A stretch of 64,000 nucleotides of DNA, from NCBI RefSeq assembly GCF_014651115.1, contig NZ_BMWG01000023.1, positions 1 to 64,000 on the forward strand, read 5' to 3'. This DNA comes from Streptomyces inusitatus (GTDB lineage: Bacteria > Actinomycetota > Actinomycetes > Streptomycetales > Streptomycetaceae). The position numbers were made by a program, and so were the translations under genes. Position 1 is the stretch's first letter; every line of letters begins with the position of its first letter. Shown in pieces: positions 49,793 through 58,631 of the stretch. The notes below the pieces were generated by a model. It did not search any database. It saw only the letters and a list, made by a program, of their open reading frames with translations, and was not told the DNA's origin.

Positions 49793-50338
49793 TCAGCCCG
49801 TCGGGTCGATCTCCCGCAGCGCCCCCTGCTTCACATCGAAGACAAAGCCGCGCACATGGTCGGTGTGGAGCAGGAACGGCGAGGTCCGCACCCGCTGCAT
49901 GGACTGCCGTACGTCCTGGTCGACGTCCCGGAAAGCCTCCACCGCCCACGGCGGACGCTGTCCCACCTCGTCCTCCAGCTCATGCCGGAAGTCCTCGGTC
50001 AGCGACTCCAGACCGCAGCCGGTGTGATGGATGAGGATCACGCTGCGGGTGCCCAGCGCCCGCTGGCTGATGGTGAGCGAGCGGATCACATCGTCGGTGA
50101 CCACACCGCCCGCGTTGCGGATGGTGTGACAGTCGCCCAGCTCCAGGCCGAGCGCGTCATGGAGGTCGAGCCGCGCGTCCATGCAGGCGACCACGGCCAC
50201 CCGCAGAACAGGACGCGCGTCCATCCCCGGGTCCTGGAACCCGGCCGCGTAGCGCCGGTTCGCCTCGACGAGACGATCGATGACCGTGTCACCCGCGAGC
50301 GCCGAGGCGTCGGGTGAGTGATGCGCGGAAGTCGTCAT
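49793..50338 (-). CDS. beta-class carbonic anhydrase
   Basis: A 181-residue zinc enzyme interconverting CO2 and bicarbonate. Zinc ligands and the Asp/Arg dyad appear as VVACMDARLDLHD (Cys, Asp, Arg) and LIHHTGCGLESL (His, Cys). Order and spacing match small beta-CA proteins of Actinobacteria. TAACGT lies 7 nt before ATG 50338 and no ribosome site is present, so the transcript is probably leaderless. It is divergent from rsmH across 333 nt. Confidence 0.92.
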   Translation of the reverse strand: MTTSAHHSPDASALAGDTVIDRLVEANRRYAAGFQDPGMDARPVLRVAVVACMDARLDLHDALGLELGDCHTIRNAGGVVTDDVIRSLTISQRALGTRSVILIHHTGCGLESLTEDFRHELEDEVGQRPPWAVEAFRDVDQDVRQSMQRVRTSPFLLHTDHVRGFVFDVKQGALREIDPTG

Positions 50339-50502
50339 GGAGACGACGTTAATGTGCCCGACCCCGGCGGGCCTGCTGTGAGAGGGCACAAAGAACATCA
50401 ACCCGGCTTGTTGTGAGGTAACCCACAAGGGTGCGGTCATGACGCCCGTTCGAGTGAAGCAACCGGCGTCCGCCCCGCCCCGCCACGCCGTCGGCCGGTT
50501 GA

Positions 50503-50530
50503 TTGACCGGAAAGGCCGGTGCACTAAAGT
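50503..50530 (+). promoter_or_regulatory. putative promoter of the dcw cluster
   Basis: TTGACC (50503-50508) and TAAAGT (50525-50530), 16 nt apart, form the best sigma-HrdB-like promoter between the carbonic anhydrase and rsmH genes. It predicts a leader of about 135 nt. Confidence 0.6.
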
Positions 50531-50574
50531 GACGCGCAGTTCACTGAATCATCCTGCACGTTTCCAAGTTTTCC

Positions 50575-50616
50575 CCGCGTGTGCGGCGGTACGCACCGCG
50601 TGTGCGGCGTACGCAC
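50575..50616. repeat. two tandem 21-22 nt repeats in the rsmH leader
   Basis: CCGCGTGTGCGGCGGTACGC and its copy (50596-50616, one base shorter) lie side by side. Each contains a small inverted repeat GTGCG...CGCAC, so the rsmH mRNA leader could form two similar stems. Confidence 0.75.
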
Positions 50617-50671
50617 GGCACCGTCCCGCCTCCGCGCGGCCGGGCCCGCGCGCCGGACCTGAGAGGGCCCT

Positions 50672-51628
50672 TTGAGCAATACCCGACACGTCCCGGTGAT
50701 GCTCCAGCGGTGCCTGGACCTCTTGGCCCCCGCCCTGCGGAGCCCGGGGTCGGTCGTCGTCGACTGCACCCTCGGGCTCGGCGGACACAGCGAGGCGCTG
50801 CTCACCCAGTTCCCCGACACCCGGCTGATCGCCCTGGACCGGGACAAGGAGGCGCTGCGCCTCTCCGGCGAGCGGCTCGCCCCCTTCGGCGACCGGGCCA
50901 CCCTGGTCCACGCGGTCTACGACGAACTCCCCGACGTCCTCGCCAGACTCGGCGTCCCCCGGGTCCAGGGCGTCCTCTTCGACCTCGGCGTCTCCTCGAT
51001 GCAGCTGGACGAGGCCGACCGGGGCTTCGCCTACGCCCAGGACGCCCCCCTGGACATGCGGATGGACCAGAGCACCGGCATCGGCGCGGCCGAGGTCCTC
51101 AACACCTACCCGCCGGGCGAGCTGGTACGGATCCTGCGGATGTACGGCGAGGAGAAGCAGGCCAAGCGGATCGTCTCCGCCGTCGTGCGCGAACGGGAGA
51201 AGGAACCCTTCACCAACAGCGCCCGGCTGGTGGAACTGATCCGCGACGCGCTGCCGCAGGCCGCCAAGCGCACCGGCGGCAACCCCGCCAAGCGCACCTT
51301 CCAGGCGCTGCGCATCGAGGTCAACGGCGAGCTGAGCGTGCTGGAGAAGGCGATCCCGGCGGCGGTCGGGGCGCTCGCGGTCGACGGCCGGATCGCCGTC
51401 CTCTCCTATCAGTCGCTGGAGGACCGGCTGGTCAAGCAGGTCTTCGCGGCGGGCGCGGCCGTCACCGCCCCGCCCGGGCTCCCCGTGGTGCCGGAGGAGT
51501 ACCAGCCGCGGCTGAAACTGCTGACCAGGGGCGCGGAACTCCCGACCGACGAAGAGGTCGCCCAGAACCGCAGGGCCGCCCCCGCCCGGCTGAGGGGAGC
51601 ACAGCGCATCCGGGAGGACGTGCGGTGA
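50672..51628 (+). CDS. rsmH: 16S rRNA (cytosine-1402-N4)-methyltransferase
   Basis: A 318-residue SAM-dependent methyltransferase (MraW), first gene of the dcw cluster. Motifs: VVVDCTLGLGGHSEALL (SAM loop), IALDRDKEALR, GVLFDLGVSSMQLDEADRGF, PLDMRMDQSTG and AKRTFQALRIEVN. The start is TTG at 50672 after GAGAGG. Its stop overlaps the ftsL start (GTGA). No mraZ precedes it. Confidence 0.95.
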   Translation: MSNTRHVPVMLQRCLDLLAPALRSPGSVVVDCTLGLGGHSEALLTQFPDTRLIALDRDKEALRLSGERLAPFGDRATLVHAVYDELPDVLARLGVPRVQGVLFDLGVSSMQLDEADRGFAYAQDAPLDMRMDQSTGIGAAEVLNTYPPGELVRILRMYGEEKQAKRIVSAVVREREKEPFTNSARLVELIRDALPQAAKRTGGNPAKRTFQALRIEVNGELSVLEKAIPAAVGALAVDGRIAVLSYQSLEDRLVKQVFAAGAAVTAPPGLPVVPEEYQPRLKLLTRGAELPTDEEVAQNRRAAPARLRGAQRIREDVR

Positions 51629-52263
51629 GCCCCGCGGCCAAGCAGCTCAAGGGGCGGGCCGCCCGGCTCGCCCGGCTGATGCCGGCGGGGCCCAGCTCCG
51701 CCGCCCGCACCCCCTTCGTGCTGCTGGTCGTGGTCCTGCTCGGCGGCGGGCTGATCACACTGCTGCTGCTGAACTCCTCGCTCAACGCGGGCTCCTTCGA
51801 ACTGAGCGAGCTGAAGCGCGAGACCACCGAACTCACCGACGAACAGCAGGCGCTCCAGCGCGACGTCGACAGCGGACTGGCCCCCGACGCGCTGGAGCGC
51901 CGCGCCCGTGAGCTGGGCATGGTCCCCGGCGGGAACCCCGTCTTCCTGGATCCGGACGGCACCGTACAGGGCGAACCGGGCGAGGGCACGGCCTCGCCGT
52001 CGCCCGCCGCCGCGGCCCCTTCGCCGGGCGCCCCCGCCCCCACCGCGACCGCGGAACCCACGACCGCCGCGACGGGCACGGGCACCCTCAGCACGGGCAC
52101 CCTCAGCACCGGCCCCGGCTCCGGCACCCTCAGCACCGGCACGACCGGTACCGGAAACACCGGTTCCGGTACGAGCGGCACCGCCGGCTCCCCGACGACG
52201 GGAACCGGGATCCCGGGCCCCGCCCCCGCGCCCGACCAGTCCTCGACGCCCACCGGCAGGTGA
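51625..52263 (+). CDS. ftsL: septum formation protein FtsL
   Basis: A 212-residue bitopic protein. One transmembrane helix (TPFVLLVVVLLGGGLITLLLL) is followed by a short coiled-coil (ELKRETTELTDEQQALQRDV) and RARELGMVPGGNPVFL, typical of FtsL/DivIC. The last 100 residues are an extracytoplasmic Ala/Pro/Thr/Gly tail with repeats of GTLSTG encoded by repeated DNA at about 52080-52140. It recruits FtsI and FtsW with FtsB and FtsQ at the septum. GTG 51625 overlaps the rsmH stop. Confidence 0.88.
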   Translation: MSPAAKQLKGRAARLARLMPAGPSSAARTPFVLLVVVLLGGGLITLLLLNSSLNAGSFELSELKRETTELTDEQQALQRDVDSGLAPDALERRARELGMVPGGNPVFLDPDGTVQGEPGEGTASPSPAAAAPSPGAPAPTATAEPTTAATGTGTLSTGTLSTGPGSGTLSTGTTGTGNTGSGTSGTAGSPTTGTGIPGPAPAPDQSSTPTGR

Positions 52264-52267
52264 CCCA

Positions 52268-54226
52268 GTGCCACCCAAGGAACGATCCGCGCGGCCCTCG
52301 GGACGTCCCGCCCCGCCCCGGGGCCGCGTCCCCGGCCCCGCCCGCCGGCCGCCCGCCCGCCCCGGGGCCCGCGGACCCAAGCCCCCGCCGCTGCGCCTGG
52401 GCAGCCCCCGCCCCCGGCTGCGCCTGGTCAGCCTCGGTCTGACCCTGGTGATGCTGGCCTTCGTCGTACGACTGCTCCAGGTGCAGGCCGTCGACGCCGA
52501 CGCCTACGCCGCCAAGGCGCAGAAGCACCGCTACATGAGCGTGGTGCTCGCCGCCGAGCGCGGCGAGATCACCGACCGGACCGGCACCGCGCTCGCCACC
52601 AGCGTCGACGCGTACGACATCACGGCCGACCCGAAGCTCTTCACCCCCGAGGAGAGCAAGTCCCCGAACGCCCCCGAACAGGCCGCCGCCCTCCTCGCGC
52701 CCATCCTCGGCAAGGACGCGGGCGACATCGCCGAGCAGCTCGCCACCCCGAACTCCCGCTACACCGTGCTCGCCCGCCGCCAGACCCCCCAGGTCTGGAA
52801 GCAGATCAAGGACCTCAAGGGCGTCTTCGCCGAGAAGGCCAGGACCGACCGGGCCAGGGGCGGCCCCGGCGCGAACGTCCTCGCGGGCGTGCTCAACGAG
52901 TCCAGCAGCAAGCGCGTCTATCCGAACGCCGACCTCGCCGCCGGGATACTGGGTTATGTCAACGCCGAGGGCCGGGGCGGCGGCGGCGTCGAGTCCATGC
53001 TCGACAAGACGCTCGCGGGCAAGGACGGCGAGATCACCTACGCCCAGTCCGGCGGCCGCCGCGTCCCCACCGCCGACGGCACCCGCGAGACCCCGGCCGT
53101 GCCCGGCTCCGACGTCGAGCTGACCATCGACCGCGACATCCAGTGGGCCGCCCAGCGCGCGATCAGCGAGCAGGTCGGCAAGTCCAAGGCCGACCGCGGC
53201 TATGTGATAGTCCAGGACACCCGCACCGGCGAGGTGCTCGCCATGGCCAACGCGCCCGGCTTTGACCCCAACGACATCTCCCGCGCCGACGCGACCGCCA
53301 TGGGCAACGCCGCGCTCCAGGACGCCTTCGAGCCGGGCTCCACCGCCAAGGTGATGTCGATGGCCGCCGTCCTGGAGGAGAAGGCCGCCAACCCCGGCAC
53401 CCATGTCGTCGTCCCCAACCGGCTGCACCGGGGCGACCGGCTGTTCAAGGACGACATCGACCACCCCACCTGGTACCTGACGCTCAACGGCGTACTCGCC
53501 AAGTCCAGCAACATCGGCACCATCCTCGCCACCGGACAGCTCGGCAAGACCCAGCCCGAGGCGAACAAGGTGCTCCACTCCTATCTGCGGAAGTTCGGCA
53601 TCGGCAGCCCCAGCGGGCTCGGCTACCCGGGAGAGACCCCCGGCATCCTCGCCCGCCCCGACAAGTGGTCCACCTCGCAGCAGTACACGATCCCCTTCGG
53701 CCAGGGGCTCTCCATCAACGCCATGCAGGCCGCCTCCGTCTACCAGACCATCGCCAACGGCGGCGTACGCGTGGAACCCACCCTGGTCCGCGGCACCAGG
53801 GGCCCCGACGGGGAGTTCACCCCCGCCCCCGAGCCCCAGCGGACCCGGGTGGTCAGCGAGGAGACCGCCACGACGCTCTCCACCATGCTGGAGTCCGTCG
53901 TCGGCAGCGAGGAGGGCACCGGCACCAAGGCCCGGATCCCCGGCTACCGCGTCGCGGGCAAGACCGGCACCGCCAACCGCGTCGACCCGGAACTCGGCCG
54001 CTACCGCGGCTACACCGCCTCCTTCGCCGGATTCGCCCCCTCCGACGAACCCCGGATCACCGTCTACTGCGCCATCCAGAACCCGACCAAGGGCAGCTAC
54101 TTCGGCGGCCAGATCTGCGGTCCCGTATACCAGCAGGTCATGCGGTTCGCGCTGAAGTCCCTCCAGGTCCCGCCGACCGGCAACGCCCCGGCCAGGCTCC
54201 CCGTCACGTTCAAGCCCGGCGGATGA
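52268..54226 (+). CDS. ftsI: septal peptidoglycan transpeptidase FtsI (PBP3, class B)
   Basis: A 652-residue monofunctional transpeptidase. A basic, Pro-rich cytoplasmic tail of about 55 residues is followed by one helix (LRLVSLGLTLVMLAFVV), a pedestal domain (AAERGEITDRTGTALATSVD) and the transpeptidase domain. Active-site motifs: Ser358 in EPGSTAKVM, Ser413 in KSSNIG, and Lys565 in AGKTGTAN. GTG 52268 lies 4 nt after the ftsL stop with CAGGTG before it. Confidence 0.94.
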   Translation: MPPKERSARPSGRPAPPRGRVPGPARRPPARPGARGPKPPPLRLGSPRPRLRLVSLGLTLVMLAFVVRLLQVQAVDADAYAAKAQKHRYMSVVLAAERGEITDRTGTALATSVDAYDITADPKLFTPEESKSPNAPEQAAALLAPILGKDAGDIAEQLATPNSRYTVLARRQTPQVWKQIKDLKGVFAEKARTDRARGGPGANVLAGVLNESSSKRVYPNADLAAGILGYVNAEGRGGGGVESMLDKTLAGKDGEITYAQSGGRRVPTADGTRETPAVPGSDVELTIDRDIQWAAQRAISEQVGKSKADRGYVIVQDTRTGEVLAMANAPGFDPNDISRADATAMGNAALQDAFEPGSTAKVMSMAAVLEEKAANPGTHVVVPNRLHRGDRLFKDDIDHPTWYLTLNGVLAKSSNIGTILATGQLGKTQPEANKVLHSYLRKFGIGSPSGLGYPGETPGILARPDKWSTSQQYTIPFGQGLSINAMQAASVYQTIANGGVRVEPTLVRGTRGPDGEFTPAPEPQRTRVVSEETATTLSTMLESVVGSEEGTGTKARIPGYRVAGKTGTANRVDPELGRYRGYTASFAGFAPSDEPRITVYCAIQNPTKGSYFGGQICGPVYQQVMRFALKSLQVPPTGNAPARLPVTFKPGG

Positions 54227-54340
54227 GGGGCCGGACCCGAACGCACGACACCACACCCACGCACGACATCGAGCGACCGGCGGGGCGCGCGGCCGACGGC
54301 CGGAGCACGACCCGTCCGGGAACGACCCGAGGAACCACCA

Positions 54341-56074
54341 GTGACAACGATCACCCCCGATTCGGGGAACCACCGCCCCACCCCGCCCGCACCCTCCCAC
54401 AGGGCTCCTTCGGCCCCGGCGGAGCACGCCCCGGACACCACCCCCTCTTTTGGCTCCGGGCCGGGTACGCCCGGTACGCTCACCGCCGTGCCACACGCTG
54501 ATCAGTACCGAACCGCCCCGCAGGACGTCCCCGCGAAGCAGCAGGGAGCGCCTCGTCCGGACCGGCCCCACCCGACCCCGCTGGGGGACCTGGCCGCCCG
54601 GCTGGGGGTGAGGAACCCCGCCGCGGACGGGGCGACGGTCACCGGCATCACCCACGACTCGCGGGCGGTACGCCCGGGCGACGTCTACGCGGCCCTCCCC
54701 GGCGCCCGCCTCCACGGGGCCGACTTCGTGGCCCAGGCGGCCGGCCTCGGGGCCGCCGCCGTCCTCACCGACCCCGCGGGCGCCGAGCGCGCCGCCGCGA
54801 CCGGGCTGCCGGTCCTCGTCACCGAGGACCCGCGCGGCCGCATGGGCGAACTCGCCGCCGAGATCTACGGGCGGCCCGGCGAGCGGCTGCTCCAGATCGG
54901 CATCACCGGCACCTCCGGCAAGACCACCACCGCCTATCTCATGGAGGGCGGCCTCCGGGCGGCCGGCCGCACCACCGGCCTCATCGGCACGGTCGAGACG
55001 CGGATCGGCGAGGAGAGCCTCAAGTCGGAGCGCACCACCCCCGAGGCCACCGACCTCCAGGCCCTCTTCGCCGTGATGAACGAGCGGGGCGTCGAGGCCG
55101 TCGCCATGGAGGTCTCCAGCCACGCCCTGGTCCTCGGCCGGGTCGACGGCTGCGTCTTCGACATCGCCGTCTTCAACAACCTCAGCCCGGAGCACATGGA
55201 GTTCCACTCCGGCATGGAGGACTACTTCCAGGCGAAGGCCCAGCTCTTCACCCCCGCCCGCAGCCGTCGCGGCGTCGTCAACCTCGACGACGCCTACGGC
55301 CGCAGGCTCGCCGCGGAGGCCTCCGTACCGGTCGTCACCTTCTCCGCCGAGGGCCACCCGGACGCCGACTGGCGCGCCGAGGAGGTGGAAGTGGGCTCCC
55401 AGGGCTCCGCCTTCACCGTCGTCGGCCCCGCCGGCGAGCGGGTGAGCGCCCGGGCCCCGCTGCCCGGCCCCTTCAACGTCGCCAACACCCTGGCCGCCGT
55501 CGTCACCCTCGCCGTCGCCGGAGTCGCCCCGCAGACCGCCGCCGACGGCGTCGCCGCGGTCCCCGGCGTCCCGGGCCGGCTGGAGCGGGTGGACGAGGGA
55601 CAGCCGTACCTCGCCGTGGTCGACTACGCCCACAAGACCGACGCCGTCGAATCGGTGCTGCGCTCGCTGCGCAAGGTCACCAAGGGCCGGGTGCACATCG
55701 TCCTCGGCTGCGGCGGCGACCGCGACACCACAAAGCGCGGCCCGATGGGCGCTGCGGCCGCCCGCCTCGCCGACACCGCCGTGCTGACCTCCGACAACCC
55801 GCGCTCGGAGGACCCCCTCGCCATCCTCGCCGCCATGCTCGCGGGCGCCGCCGAGGTCCCGGTCCACGAGCGCGGCGACGTACTGGTGGAGGCCGACAGG
55901 GCCGCCGCCGTCCGGGCCGCCGTCGCCCGCGCCGAGCCCGGCGACACCGTGCTCATCGCCGGAAAGGGGCACGAGCAGGGCCAGGACATCGCCGGGGTGG
56001 TCCGCCCCTTCGACGACCGCCAGGTACTGCGCGAAGCCATTCGCGCGTCCCTTCACCCGAAACCCCAGGGATGA
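54341..56074 (+). CDS. murE: UDP-N-acetylmuramoyl-tripeptide synthetase
   Basis: A 577-residue ligase adding diaminopimelate (LL-form in Streptomyces) to UDP-MurNAc-L-Ala-D-Glu. ATP loop IGITGTSGKTTTAYLMEGGL, carbamoylated-lysine region RTTPEATDLQALFAVM, and the DAP-specific motif DNPRSEDP. The first 75 residues are Pro/Ser/Ala-rich and not part of the fold. GTG 54341 has GAGGAA upstream, but GTG 54488 lies 7 nt after a possible -10 (TACGCT, 54475-54480) and would give a 528-residue enzyme of normal length. Which start is used is unresolved. Confidence 0.93.
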   Translation: MTTITPDSGNHRPTPPAPSHRAPSAPAEHAPDTTPSFGSGPGTPGTLTAVPHADQYRTAPQDVPAKQQGAPRPDRPHPTPLGDLAARLGVRNPAADGATVTGITHDSRAVRPGDVYAALPGARLHGADFVAQAAGLGAAAVLTDPAGAERAAATGLPVLVTEDPRGRMGELAAEIYGRPGERLLQIGITGTSGKTTTAYLMEGGLRAAGRTTGLIGTVETRIGEESLKSERTTPEATDLQALFAVMNERGVEAVAMEVSSHALVLGRVDGCVFDIAVFNNLSPEHMEFHSGMEDYFQAKAQLFTPARSRRGVVNLDDAYGRRLAAEASVPVVTFSAEGHPDADWRAEEVEVGSQGSAFTVVGPAGERVSARAPLPGPFNVANTLAAVVTLAVAGVAPQTAADGVAAVPGVPGRLERVDEGQPYLAVVDYAHKTDAVESVLRSLRKVTKGRVHIVLGCGGDRDTTKRGPMGAAAARLADTAVLTSDNPRSEDPLAILAAMLAGAAEVPVHERGDVLVEADRAAAVRAAVARAEPGDTVLIAGKGHEQGQDIAGVVRPFDDRQVLREAIRASLHPKPQG

Positions 56075-56078
56075 CCCA

Positions 56079-57509
56079 GTGATCGCCCTCTCCCTCGCCG
56101 AGATCGCCGAAATCGTCGGCGGGCAGCCCCACGACATACCGGATCCCACGGTGCGCGTCACCGGCCCCGTGGTCACCGACTCCCGCGAGATCCGGCCGGG
56201 CGCGCTCTTCACCGCCTTCGCGGGCGAACGCGCCGACGGCCACGACTTCGCCGTGCGCGCGGTCGCCGACGGCGCGGTCGCCGTGCTGGCCACCCGCCCC
56301 GTCGGCGTGCCCGCGATCGTCGTCGACGACGTCACCGCCGCCCTCGGGGCGCTCGCCCGCGAAGTGGTCGAACGCCTCGGTGCGACCACCGTCGCCCTCA
56401 CCGGATCCGCCGGGAAGACCAGCACCAAGGACCTGATCGCACAGCTCCTGGAGCGCAAGGGCCCCACCGTCTACCCGGCGGGCAACCTCAACAACGAGAT
56501 CGGACTGCCGCTCACCGCGCTGCGGGCCGACGAGAGCACCGAGCACCTCGTGCTGGAGATGGGCGCGCGCTACGTCGGCGACATCCGCTATCTCACCGGC
56601 CTGGTACCGCCGCGAATCGGCCTGGTCCTCAATGTCGGCACCGCCCACGTCGGCGAGTTCGGGAGCCGCGAGCGGATCGCCGAGGCCAAGGGCGAGATGG
56701 TCGAGGCCCTGCCCGAGGACGGCGTCGCGGTCCTCAACGCCGACGACCCCCTCGTACGCGCCATGGCCTCGCGCACCAAGGCCCGGGTGACCTACTTCGG
56801 CGAGTCCCCGGACGCCGACATCCGTGCCGAGAATGTCCGGCTCACCCAGCAAGGTCAGCCCGCCTTCACGCTTCACACCCCTACCGGGTGCGGCGATGTG
56901 ACCATGCGGCTGTACGGTGAGCATCACGTGTCGAACGCGCTCGCCGCGACCGCCGTCGCCCATGAGCTGGGCATGTCCGCCGACGAGATCGCCCTGGCGC
57001 TCTCCGAGGCCGGCACCCTCTCCCGCTGGCGCATGGAGGTCACCGAGCGTTCGGACGGCGTGACGATCGTCAACGACGCCTACAACGCGAACCCCGAGTC
57101 CATGAGGGCGGCGCTGCGCGCGCTGGCCGCCATGGGCCAGGGAGCGCAGTCCCGGGGGGGACGAACGTGGGCGGTGCTCGGCCTGATGGCCGAGCTCGGT
57201 GACGAAGCGCTCGCCGAGCACGACGCCGTCGGACGGCTCGCCGTCCGGCTCAACGTCAGCAAGCTCGTCGCAGTCGGGGGCAGGGAAGCGTCCTGGCTGC
57301 GACTGGGCGCATATAACGAGGGTTCGTGGGGTGAGGAGTCGGTGCACGTGTCCGACGCACGGGCGGCGATCGACCTGTTGCGCAGTGAACTGCGTCCGGG
57401 AGACGTCGTGCTGGTGAAGGCTTCGAGATCGGTGGGGCTCGAACAGGTCGCGCAGGCCCTGCTCGACGACACGAGCGCGCCTTCGGATGGGCGGGGTGCC
57501 GGCCGATGA
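56079..57509 (+). CDS. murF: UDP-N-acetylmuramoyl-tripeptide-D-alanyl-D-alanine ligase
   Basis: A 476-residue cytoplasmic ligase adding D-Ala-D-Ala. N-terminal MurF domain (LAEIAEIVGGQP, then TDSREIRPGALFTAF), ATP loop ALTGSAGKTSTKDLIAQLL, then NLNNEIGLPLT and the closing region DAYNANPESMRAAL. GTG 56079 is 4 nt after the murE stop; the murF stop overlaps mraY (ATGA). Confidence 0.95.
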   Translation: MIALSLAEIAEIVGGQPHDIPDPTVRVTGPVVTDSREIRPGALFTAFAGERADGHDFAVRAVADGAVAVLATRPVGVPAIVVDDVTAALGALAREVVERLGATTVALTGSAGKTSTKDLIAQLLERKGPTVYPAGNLNNEIGLPLTALRADESTEHLVLEMGARYVGDIRYLTGLVPPRIGLVLNVGTAHVGEFGSRERIAEAKGEMVEALPEDGVAVLNADDPLVRAMASRTKARVTYFGESPDADIRAENVRLTQQGQPAFTLHTPTGCGDVTMRLYGEHHVSNALAATAVAHELGMSADEIALALSEAGTLSRWRMEVTERSDGVTIVNDAYNANPESMRAALRALAAMGQGAQSRGGRTWAVLGLMAELGDEALAEHDAVGRLAVRLNVSKLVAVGGREASWLRLGAYNEGSWGEESVHVSDARAAIDLLRSELRPGDVVLVKASRSVGLEQVAQALLDDTSAPSDGRGAGR

Positions 57510-58576
57510 GGCAGATCCTCTTCGCGGGAGCCATCGGGCTCTTCCTGACGCTCATTGGCACGCCGCTGCTGATCAAACTCCTGGCCCGCAAGGGATACGG
57601 GCAGTTCATCCGGGACGACGGCCCGCGCACCCACGGCAGTAAGAAGGGCACGCCCACCATGGGCGGCATCTCCTTCATCCTCGCCACCCTGATCGCCTAC
57701 GCGCTCGCCAAGGTGATCACTGGCGAGAAGCCGACCATCTCGGGGCTCCTGGTCCTCTTCCTGATGGCCGGCATGGGTGTGGTCGGCTTCCTGGACGACT
57801 ACATCAAGATCGTCAAGCAGCGTTCGCTCGGTCTGCGGGCCAAGGCGAAGATGGCGGGACAGCTCATCGTCGGCATCGCCTTCGCGGTGCTGTCCCTCCA
57901 GTTCGCCGATCAGAGGGACCTCACTCCGGCCTCCACCAAACTGTCGTTCATCACGGACTTCGGCTGGTCGATCGGCCCGGTGCTCTTCGTGATCTGGGCG
58001 CTCTTCATGATTCTCGCCATGTCCAACGGCGTGAATCTGACAGACGGTCTGGACGGCCTCGCCACCGGCGCGTCGGTGATGGTCTTCGGCGCGTACACCT
58101 TCATCGGCCTCTGGCAGTTCCAGGAGTCCTGCGCCAGCGCCGCCCAGCTGACCAACCCGGCGGCCTGTTTCGAGGTACGGGACCCCCTCGACCTCGCGGT
58201 GGTGGCCTCCGCCCTCATGGGAGCCTGCTTCGGCTTCCTCTGGTGGAACACCTCGCCCGCCAAGATCTTCATGGGCGACACCGGCTCGCTCGCCCTCGGC
58301 GGCGCGCTCGCCGGTCTGGCCATCTGCTCCCGCACCGAACTGCTGCTGGCGCTCCTCGGCGGACTCTTCGTCCTCATCACCATGTCCGTCGTGATCCAGG
58401 TCGGCTCCTTCAAGATGACCGGCAAGCGGGTCTTCCGCATGGCGCCGCTCCAGCACCACTTCGAACTCAAGGGGTGGTCCGAAGTCCTTGTGGTGGTCCG
58501 GTTCTGGATCATCCAGGGCATGTGCGTCATCGTGGGCCTGGGGCTCTTCTACGCGGGCTGGGCCGCGGCCAAGTAA
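57506..58576 (+). CDS. mraY: phospho-N-acetylmuramoyl-pentapeptide transferase
   Basis: A 356-residue polytopic membrane enzyme making lipid I from UDP-MurNAc-pentapeptide and undecaprenyl phosphate. About ten hydrophobic helices; the catalytic acidic residues are in GFLDDYIKIV and NGVNLTDGLDGLA, and NTSPAKIFMGDTGSLALGG and PLQHHFELKG are intact. ATG 57506 overlaps the murF stop. Confidence 0.96.
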   Translation: MRQILFAGAIGLFLTLIGTPLLIKLLARKGYGQFIRDDGPRTHGSKKGTPTMGGISFILATLIAYALAKVITGEKPTISGLLVLFLMAGMGVVGFLDDYIKIVKQRSLGLRAKAKMAGQLIVGIAFAVLSLQFADQRDLTPASTKLSFITDFGWSIGPVLFVIWALFMILAMSNGVNLTDGLDGLATGASVMVFGAYTFIGLWQFQESCASAAQLTNPAACFEVRDPLDLAVVASALMGACFGFLWWNTSPAKIFMGDTGSLALGGALAGLAICSRTELLLALLGGLFVLITMSVVIQVGSFKMTGKRVFRMAPLQHHFELKGWSEVLVVVRFWIIQGMCVIVGLGLFYAGWAAAK

Positions 58577-58591
58577 GCGGGAAGTGAGCGA

Positions 58592-58631
58592 CGAGTGAGT
58601 ACGGAGCGGTGCGAGTGAGTACGGAGCAGTG
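58592..58631. repeat. 20-nt tandem duplication at the murD start
   Basis: CGAGTGAGTACGGAGCGGTG (58592-58611) is repeated at 58612-58631 with one change (G to A). The second copy contains the murD start codon; the first contains a GTG that opens a 7-codon frame whose TGA overlaps the murD GTG. Confidence 0.9.

Noticed and set aside
50339..50671. mraZ-like gene upstream of rsmH
   Set aside because: No frame shows the MraZ pattern, and MraZ-box-like repeats of the GTGGG type were not found.
52130..56467. A 1445-codon minus-strand frame across ftsI, murE and the start of murF
   Set aside because: It runs antisense to well-identified dcw genes and has Gly/Val/Asp/Arg-biased composition typical of complements in GC-rich DNA.
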